A stretch of DNA of 47,494 nucleotides from Pigoraptor chileana (Eukaryota; Opisthokonta; Filasterea). The stretch lies in the NCBI GenBank assembly GCA_943704495.1, contig CALSCR010001432.1, positions 1-47,494 of the forward strand. Reading direction: 5' to 3'. Shown in pieces: positions 39,796 through 47,494 of the stretch (its first letter is position 1; each line of letters starts with the position of its first letter). The position numbers and the translations under genes are program-made. Below the pieces are notes generated by a model. The model ran no database searches. It was not told the origin of the DNA and saw nothing but the letters and a program-made list of their open reading frames with translations.

Positions 39796-41387
39796 AAACA
39801 CACACACCAAACACACACAACCTCGCTGTTTGCTGCGCAATCATGCATGGCCTATGTTGGTTAGCGATCACATCATGCGTCTTATTCCGTGTTTCTTCCG
39901 TACATATTGCGTGGGAAATCAGGATCCGGACGAGACGGCGTTTCTTCTCGCTGCGTATGCGCGGTACAAATGCCCATACGTCTGGGTAAGCACCTCTTTA
40001 TCCGATAGCAGGCCATTTATATTGTTTTGTGCTTTGTGAGTGTGCCTGTCAGACATACTGTGTGCATGTTTGTTTGCAACTGTAGTCCCCTGTGTGTGTC
40101 TGTGCATGTGTGTGTGTGTATGCTCTTTAGCTGTGATCCCAAGCACTTTCCGCACGCACACCGCCCCTATTGGTGTGTGCAGCCAAAAAGCGCGTTGTCA
40201 TTGTAGGGCCCGATGGGCTTGTATCTAGGCGTCCAGAGTACTGACGGCCCCCGCACTGTGTGTGTGGCTATGCACTTTCCAGCTGCGCACAAACCACCGC
40301 CGATTGCTCGCACTCACCTCGCCGGAGAACAGCGTCAGTGTCGACCGCGACCGACCCGTCCGCCTGCGAACGACCGAGGAATGGAAGGTCCGCGGTGGGT
40401 TTTGCTCGTGGTGTCTGGTGTGTGCCATCTGCAATCGCTGTGTGCACCCGCAAGCGTTCGGTTTGCTCCATCGTTCGGTTTTTGTTTGATTCTTTGATTG
40501 ATTGTTTTTGGTTTTTGTAGTTGTTTTTTTGTTGGTTTGTTTTTGTTGAATATGCTCCTCCACTAGTGTGTGGCGTCCGTCGTGCAAAGACTCGTCTTGA
40601 AGTGTGGGCGATGTATGTGTCCATTAGCCCTTTCATCAGTCCAGTGCTATCGCATACATTTGGCCTGCCTGTGGTCTCCTCTGTGCTGCACTCGGATCAG
40701 TGGATTCATGTTCTGCGCCGTAAGCGACATCATTGTGACGCGTGTGGCCAATGTGTCTGTTTAGTTTGTAGTTTTAGATTTTATCGCTTTTGGTTCATTG
40801 CTCTGTTGGCATTGATAATTGGCGTTGTGCGAATGCAAACTTCCCCATTTGCCTTGCAGACGTCAAGGCGTGGGAGATAATTGCTGAGATTGTGCGAGTG
40901 GGCGTGCGCCCGCCGCCCTCAAATCCCTTTGCCATTGATCGGGCTATGTTCTCAGACATGTCGAGTATGGAGGTCGTGCTTGCAACCGGCGCGCTGCTCA
41001 ACTTCCTCATTAAGGTCTACACGTCCCCCGAATGCACATTCTCGGATAAGGGTGCGTGTGTGTGTGTGTGTGTGTGATCGCTGTCTTCCCGTGTCGTGCC
41101 GTTTGTCCTTCCTTGAAACATCACGTGCGCTCTTGCAAGACCCTCTTTCTGCCTCTTGCCGCGACTGTGTGTGCTATTCTGCATCCTCTCGCCTCTTCTT
41201 GTGTGACGGAACACCGACTGTCTCGAAAGCGATGCATGGCACTCACGTGGTTTGTGTTTTCGCTGGCCGTGATTGTTGATTGTGCTGTGGTGACGCAGTT
41301 CTCGAGGACATCCGCTTCCTTCTCCGCCGACACCCCGGCGACCTCACCGACTCGTTTCAGGCCGGCTTCCCGCAGTCCCCGCGCTAA
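39161..41387 (+). CDS. Unrecognised protein (7 exons, 355 aa)
   Basis: Exons: 39161-39498, 39663-39729, 39923-39985, 40229-40394, 40567-40719, 40860-41051, 41299-41387. Phases close and the stop is TAA. I do not recognise a family. The N-terminal 55 residues are Pro/Gln/Ala-rich and probably disordered. From GFKHFRMYLRGREELLVTVY onward it looks folded, with DPDETAFLLAAYARYKCPYVW, DRPVRLRTTEEWKVR, and a helical C-terminus containing MSSMEVVLATGALLNFLIKVY and VLEDIRFLLRRHPGDL. No signal peptide or clear membrane segment is seen. The weakest junction is the exon 4 acceptor (TATCTAG at 40228), chosen because it gives one continuous frame into the LRTNHRRLLALTSPEN segment. Intron 2 is largely a CA microsatellite. 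Confidence 0.6.
39742..39822. repeat. (CA)n in intron 2 of the unrecognised gene
   Basis: About 80 bases of CA dinucleotides with CACCA and CAAA interruptions. Confidence 0.9.
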
Positions 41388-42076
41388 GCCACGCCGGCCG
41401 CTGTGGGTGCGGTTTGAGTGTCAGAACGACACATGTGTGTGCCTGGTTGTCATGTGCCGCATGCAATCCACGCGCCATTTGTGTTTTTGGTGTTGTTGTG
41501 GCTGCCCTTTCTTCTTGGCGGCTGTTGACATGTGTGCCGTGTTTCTGCAGTGGCGAATCTGCTGTAATTCTCTCAAGGCAGCCTTGAATGGTCGCCATTA
41601 AACGTTGGACGTCACATTTGATTTATACTGAATGACGCTAGCGCACCGACCCGTTTCGTTGCCCACAATTGCTGTCATGTGACCATCGGCGAGACCCGGC
41701 TGTCTTGCCGCAAGTACTGGAGGAAGAGTGGGCTTATATGTTGCACGAGTGCTACATACCACATCATACCACTTCAAGCAAGTGAGGACGAAGGTTTAAT
41801 TACCAAAACGTATCACTTGGTCGGTTTCCGCTTCGCCCAAGGATTGACGACAAAACTCCACGAAGGCGACGCAATATCAAACCGGGAAAGAACAGACAAA
41901 GACACATATGCGCGCGCGCAAACGAGCAACTTTTTACAAAATTCGTACATATATAAGGGGTGATTGCCTCAATAGCTTAAATAGCAAAAACGAGCACAAT
42001 CCACAACCACTGACCCGTGAAGCTGGGCGCTGCAAGCACACAGACACGGACACAGCGGCGAGACGGCACGGCGGCA
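41388..42076. other. Convergent spacer before the methyltransferase 3' end
   Basis: No gene recognised; unique sequence with a CGCGCGCG run at about 41910 and a TATATAAGG at about 41950. Holds the 3' UTRs of the two flanking convergent genes. Confidence 0.55.
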
Positions 42077-43869
42077 TCAAGACCACGCACTGCCCACCGA
42101 CAGCCGCGAGTGGTGTGCGTAGACGCTCTTTGGGCGGTTGCAGTGACCCGCGGTCGGCGCACCAGAGCCGTCGTCTGCCGCCAGAATAATGACCTCGTCA
42201 TCGCAGTCGCCGTCACCTTCGCCGCTGACATCACGCCCCGCCCCGCCACTGGCATCGGCCACAGCAGGCATCCGCACCCCACGCGCGTCGCACGGTGACC
42301 CATCGGCACGTGACTGGCGCGCGTCGGGGCCAGTGGCAGCAGCCGACGCCGCGGAAAACGGGTTCCACAGCGACGACCTCACCCAGCCACCCACGTGACC
42401 GCCGGGATCCTGCAAAATGTTGGCAATCGTAAAGCTCGAGAAGGACCGCGCCACACCACCGCCCAGACGACCTGCAGCGCCACTTGCCCGTCGCTTGTCC
42501 TTGTCCTCCGGAGACAGCTGAACACACGGTTGCTCGTGCGGGAGGAGAGTGTGAGTGCGGCCGCCATCGCGCAGCCCACACGCGGCGGGCGGACCATTGC
42601 AGGACAGGGGCGAGCCCACCACGTCAATCTGCGCGTCGTCGCTGTCCATGCCGTCATCAACCATCACAATGTCAACAGGCACACACACACCCGTTGTGGC
42701 AGCGGCAGTGACAATGCACATCACGGCCTCCTCAGCGTCGCCGTCAGCATGGGACACGGTTTCACCCGCAGAGTGGCTGAGTGATGACGACAGGCGCGAT
42801 GACCGGCGTGTGCGCCCCAGCTGCACTGCGCTCACGTGGTCAGTCACGTGGTCAGCACCAGCCCAGGCGCCTGCCTCTACCTCTACCTCTGCCTTGTCAC
42901 GTGCGCGTGGTCGCACGGTCCGCAGAGGACGCCTGCCAACATCGGGGGACGACGGTTCAAACACCACCGCACCCTCACTTGGGGGCGCACTCCGGGGGTC
43001 AATCTCATCGACATGAGCGAGTGCATTGCATTCCGTTGCCGCACGTGCGACAGGGGTGGACTGGCGCGAGTCATGCGTCGCACTATCCGGGGCAGCATCG
43101 TCCATAGGCTCTTCCTTGACACTCGCCAGACCATTGCTATCCGGGGTAGCAGTCATGTGGGCGCGCGTCCGCATCGAATGGCGTCCGATGACACCATGGC
43201 GTGACTGCTGTTCCTGGTTGCCTGGGCGACGGCCATTGGCGATGGTGCTCGTGTGCGCAAATCGACCGCTGCTCCCGGTCGACCGCATAGAACTCAGCGA
43301 CGACGCGCTCCCAATGCTCGTGGCGCTGCGTGCGGATAGGCTGCCGTCAGAATCGACAGAGACGCTCCTCTGCAGGGTCGATTGTGCCGATTGTGCCGAC
43401 ACGGAAGCAGATTTCCAAGGGAATTGGAAGATCATAATGTAATGTGGATTGGTGAGGCAGTGAGCGACAGCAACACAAATAGGTCAACATTGCGTGGCAA
43501 GACTCGAACGAACGCAGCGGCAATTGAACAAGACACAACATGATGACAAAATGGACACAAAACAAAGTAATAATAATAAAATAAAAATGCAAAAAGTAGC
43601 ATGAGGATGGGCAGTGCGCCCGCACACACACACAATACTCACCCGCACACACTGGTGCTTCGAGGCCGGGGCGTCCTCGCCCGCATCCTCGCTGGAAACT
43701 GCAACAACCAGCGCTCGTTTCCTATCCGACCTTCGCAAATCTGCAATTTTTATGTAAATTCAACAGACACACAAACAGACAAACGCATGCGGCAGCATTC
43801 GAGTTGTTAGTGGAATTGAATACATAAAAAAAGACACAAACAAGCGCACTTGTAACAATAATAAGTAAT

Positions 43870-43900
<31 letters not shown>

Positions 43901-44629
43901 GGGCACGCATTCTACCCACCGCGCGCAATGGCAGAGGACGATCGCGTCGAGTGGAATTTTGTAAGCCGAGCGACGGCGCACGTGACCGGCCTCCCTTTGC
44001 CCGTGCGAGATGACGTCTGGGTCTGCAGGCTCAGTGCAATCGACGCAAGAGGGACGTCATCGTCGCTTGTTGGCTGCGACTCCCTTGATGCCGCCATGCC
44101 ACTTCCACGCACCCGCGCCTCCCGCTTCGCCCCGCGCAGCATGCACGGCACCTGGGGCACGTGTGTGGGCACGTGTGTGGGCACGTCATCGGACCAGTGC
44201 GGCCACCGAAAGCCCTTTGGAAGCAGCCCCGTGCGCAGGTACCGCACCGCACGCTGCACACTCCGGTTCATTGTAAACTCATCGCCTTGACGGAGGGCGC
44301 ACTCTGCAAACATGCCAGAGTCCTCCGATAGCAGCCGCATTTCCGAGGTGTCGGCGGTGGAGCTGCAATTATGCAATTATTATGCAATTATGCAATTAGG
44401 ACGACGGCACATTCTCGTATAAACAACACAAACAGGGACCTGACACACTTTTCAAACAATATCAATCTCAAACACAGTAACACGCGACGTCCTCCACAGA
44501 CATACGTATGCAGTCGTCGGCGGCAACTCACTATGAATTGTCCTCAAAGTAACGCACGACGCAGTGCCCATCCTTTGGTCGCGGCATGCTCGAATCAAGC
44601 TCCTTCACGGGGACAACCTGCACCGACAA

Positions 44630-44661
<32 letters not shown>

Positions 44662-45934
44662 CCACGGGTACGACAGAGCAACAGCAACAACAAAAAACAA
44701 AAAGAAAGCAATATGTCCAGTGAGTTTGGATTCAGAAACAAAAAGCAACACGTACAGCAATCACGTGACGGCCACGCACCATTGCGGGCCACCAGAAGGG
44801 CTCGTCGTCGTCGAGGGGATTCACAAACACCGTCTCTCGGTAGCGACCGCTGCCGACAGCCGCCGCCGCCCCGACACCTGGCGGCCTGCATAAGGGGGTC
44901 CAAGGAATGCAGTGAGCGGGATAAGCACGACGCGCGGATGCGACCATGTACACCACAAGCAAACAACAAAAGCAAAGGATGCCAGCCTCTTCACCACACC
45001 TCTTCACCACACCTTCAAACCCCTTCCCTCCGGATACACAAACACACACACAACACACCCAGAACATACAGGCCGCATGCACAACACCGACCTTGAAGAA
45101 GAGGTGCCGTCGTTGTCGTCGTCGTCGTCGTCGGGAGAAGGCGCATTGGCGTCAAATCGCGGGCGTTTTCTGCGCAGCGAATACTTTGGGGCCTGCGATT
45201 CGTCGCCTTCGACAGACAAGCCGTCGCCAGTGCGAATGTCAGTGAACGCACCCTCGCCACGCCTGCAAACATACAAACACACAAAACAAACAAACAAGCC
45301 AGTCAGCAGTGTGTGGCATTTCAATCGACCGCGACGCCATACAAATATGCGTAATTGTAGTACTGGAGTACTGGATGGCTGGATACCGTGCAAAGAAACC
45401 GACCTCTCGCATGTTTCGCATCGGCAGTGCTCATTCCGCTCGCCAAAGAAGTTCTTGCCATAAAAGCACGTGATTTCCTCGCCCTCCTCAATGTCTCGTG
45501 ACACGACGACGCAAGCCGTATTGCGGCCAGTCGACACAAACTGCACACGCGGAGTGGTGCAATTACGGCACATCAGTACGCGTCGCTGCAGGAAAACAAA
45601 CACAAGAGCAAGCCACACCGACCAAACCACACACACACACACACACACACAGTGAATGGACACCAATGCAGCCCCATACCTTGCAGTTGGGCTCGCAGTC
45701 TGATGAAGCGCCGTGCATGGTCACGTGGTCCATTAAGCAGGTTAAAAACAAAGCAGAGGAGTTGAAGGGGCGGTGTGTCAGTGCGACGCAATAACGGCAA
45801 CACAGGCCAAACAGGCGCTGTCAGTCGTTGGCTCGACTGGATTGGTTTCGTCAGACAATGTGATTTCTGAATTTTTTTTACCCCCATTATTGATGTCGGG
45901 AGCATTTGTTATCATCACGGAAACTACCAGCGAC

Positions 45935-45971
<37 letters not shown>

Positions 45972-46280
45972 CTACACAAATACACACACACACACACACA
46001 CACACAACAGAAATACGCCCACACCCATACAACAGAAATACGCGCGCACACACACACACACGAGAGCGGGACTGGCATTGACATCCACACGCACCATGGT
46101 TGATGTATGCGGCAGGCCCCAGCCAGAGCTGCGCACATCCCTTGCGCGTCGAATACATGACACTGAAGTCGTTTTGTCCAGGCCGCAGGAATGTCTCTTC
46201 ATCGCACTTTGGGATCTCCGCAATGCAGCCGCACAGTTGCACGATGCGGTCCCCTTTGCACCTGCAAGCAAGGGACAGCC

Positions 46281-46316
<36 letters not shown>

Positions 46317-46406
46317 GCAGCCGAGCAGAACAACGGCACGGATCATGCCATGCGCCACATCAAACAAACACAGCTACTCCGCCGCACGCACGGGCATCAG
46401 CGCACG

Positions 46407-46440
<34 letters not shown>

Positions 46441-46851
46441 GACGCACCACTTTCGCGTTGCCTGGACCTTTGCCTCCTGGTGCTCCGTCGACGAGTATCG
46501 GTCGCAGAGCACAATGCTGTATCCGGCCTCCGGTCGGTACATCCCCAGGTAGCGCATGGCGTGCTCCCGAAATGCAGCGCCATAGACACCGCCGCCGCCC
46601 AGCGCTCCGTTGAGCGCCAGCGACGACGACCACTGCGGCGCATCCGCGAGAAGGCGGTCGTATGCGCGCGCCGCATCATCCGGGGTACGCAAGCCCCACA
46701 GGAGGGACCTCAGCAGGGCCGCGTCCGTCTTCCGCGGGCGGAATCGCGGGTTCATTTTGTGCGTGCGAAAGCCAAGCACCGCGTCCACAAGCACGGCCGT
46801 CGCCATGTCATCGTGCTCGGCAAGCGCACGGCACGATACCTCCGCCGCCAT
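42077..46851 (-). CDS. Suv4-20-type histone H4-K20 methyltransferase with PWWP/Tudor-like region (10 exons, 974 aa)
   Basis: Exons in coding order: 46851-46448, 46261-46095, 45699-45680, 45540-45404, 45262-45092, 44885-44780, 44617-44532, 44362-43920, 43740-43643, 43369-42077. All phases close and the stop is TGA. Residues 1-135 match the Suv4-20 N-terminal domain ([10 protein letters not shown]-like [34 protein letters not shown]). The SET domain runs to about 245: [54 protein letters not shown], and post-[16 protein letters not shown]-binding NH and catalytic-pocket residues are present. A following region (about 318-400: [25 protein letters not shown]) resembles a PWWP/Tudor-type chromatin reader. 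The last 430 residues (one exon) are Ser/Asp/Ala-rich and probably disordered. Expected activity is H4K20 di-/trimethylation in heterochromatin. Confidence 0.87.
44636..44660. repeat. (CA)n near the 3' end of methyltransferase intron 6
   Basis: About twelve CA dinucleotides, appearing as (TG)n on the sense strand about 20 bases before the exon 7 acceptor. Confidence 0.85.
45680..45699 (-). other. 20-nt micro-exon in the SET domain
   Basis: The exon encodes the second base onward of Asp then CEPNCK, completing the SET motif NHDCEPNC (about residues 189-196). It is flanked by CATCAG (acceptor) and GTATGG (donor). Skipping it would delete the invariant Asn/Cys motif and shift the frame. Confidence 0.75.
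45938..46064. repeat. (CA)n cluster in methyltransferase intron 2
   Basis: Three CA tracts separated by AGAAATACGC-type links; sense-strand (TG)n within intron 2. Confidence 0.85.
46284..46314. repeat. (TA)n in methyltransferase intron 1
   Basis: About fifteen TA dinucleotides about 20 bases from the exon 2 acceptor. Confidence 0.9.
46409..46439. repeat. (CA)n at the 5' end of methyltransferase intron 1
   Basis: CA dinucleotides lie 10-40 bases from the donor at 46447; on the sense strand this is (TG)n close behind the 5' splice site. Confidence 0.9.
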
Positions 46852-47408
46852 TCCAAAACGACACGCCTTCACGACGCGGTTGTGGCGTATTCACAGTGTT
46901 GTTGTTCCGTCGTTCTTCAATGGGCGCAACATGGTGGCCACCAAGAGATGCGTCGAATTGTGTCACGTGCGAATCACAGGCGCAGCGCTTTACATACGAC
47001 AGAGTTGCGCCGACCGACCCAGGCCAACCAGAGCTCACCGACTGCCACTGCCACACACTCGCGCAGTCGCCCAATGCAGAGTTGTCTCAGTGGCCAGCAC
47101 GATGCCACTCCGTCACAGGATCCGTAGCGGTGTCTCCAGCCCTCAATTACCAGCCAGCCCGAGTTACAACTGCCCAGATGCGCAAAAATTGAGACGACCA
47201 GTATACGTCATCAACGACCAAAACGGAAGAAATTCAAGGGCCAGTTTCAACGAAAATCGAAGGGAGAGAAAAGGGGCGGATTAAAGAGAACGTCAATTGA
47301 CAATCAGGTCTTATGCGTTTTGCATGAAGATTCAAGTAGTAATTGGCAAGAAAATATATGTGGCATGTTGCATCTTGTTGGCAGGTGAACGACGTGGCGA
47401 CTGATTGC

Positions 47409-47441
<33 letters not shown>

Positions 47442-47494
47442 TGATGTGCACAATTCCGCTGACAATTAATTGCAATATTACCCAATACATTCTG
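46852..47494. other. 5' flank of the methyltransferase gene
   Basis: No supported gene. Contains a TG tract (47408-47446). It should include the promoter of the minus-strand methyltransferase; frames crossing it show no family features. Confidence 0.5.
47408..47446. repeat. (TG)n microsatellite
   Basis: About eighteen TG dinucleotides with one TATG interruption near the right edge of the window. Confidence 0.9.

Overview
The window is nuclear DNA of an intron-rich eukaryote. Protein-coding exons are broken by many short introns with GT/AG ends, the genetic code is standard (TAA, TAG and TGA all end genes), and introns and spacers are full of (CA)n/(TG)n microsatellites. The gene content is animal-like: a NuSAP-type spindle protein, a Suv4-20 histone H4-K20 methyltransferase, pinin, a PXA-RGS-PX-Nexin_C sorting nexin, and GT12/GT7 glycosyltransferases. 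This fits a unicellular relative of animals (Holozoa) or another animal-like protist, but that placement is an inference.

I assembled ten multi-exon genes by eye. Splice phases close in all ten, giving open frames of 545, 345, 455, 1199, 1129, 1398, 272, 408, 355 and 974 residues. An eleventh, minus-strand locus (about 4.5-6.0 kb) is only suspected. Left to right: (1) 863-4559 +, condensation/alcohol-acetyltransferase-like acyltransferase; (suspected minus-strand gene); (2) 6474-8857 +, dihydrodiol dehydrogenase-like oxidoreductase; (3) 10061-13055 -, NuSAP; (4) 13932-18012 -, one glycosyltransferase with three catalytic domains; (5) 20438-25580 +, membrane-anchored sorting nexin; (6) 26230-33676 -, xanthine dehydrogenase/aldehyde oxidase family enzyme in 19 exons; (7) 34588-35676 +, HAD-like protein; (8) 36107-38454 -, pinin; (9) 39161-41387 +, unrecognised; (10) 42077-46851 -, Suv4-20 methyltransferase.

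Strands alternate almost perfectly, so most genes sit in divergent or convergent pairs separated by 0.4-2.4 kb. The genes do not form a single pathway. They cover nuclear work (NuSAP, pinin, Suv4-20), membrane contact and traffic (sorting nexin), Golgi glycan synthesis (glycosyltransferase), and redox or acyl metabolism.

The most unusual items are: (a) a single gene fusing GT12-like, CHGN/GT7-like and exostosin/GT47-like glycosyltransferase domains; (b) a molybdo-flavoenzyme whose five substrate-pocket positions differ from xanthine oxidoreductase, and which also carries an N-terminal zinc ribbon and a cysteine-rich insert; (c) a Suv4-20 enzyme with a PWWP/Tudor-like region and a 20-nt micro-exon inside its SET domain; (d) sense-strand GU-rich tracts starting at many 5' splice sites; and (e) an excess of the E-box hexamer CACGTG. 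No tRNA, rRNA, CRISPR array or intact transposon was recognised.
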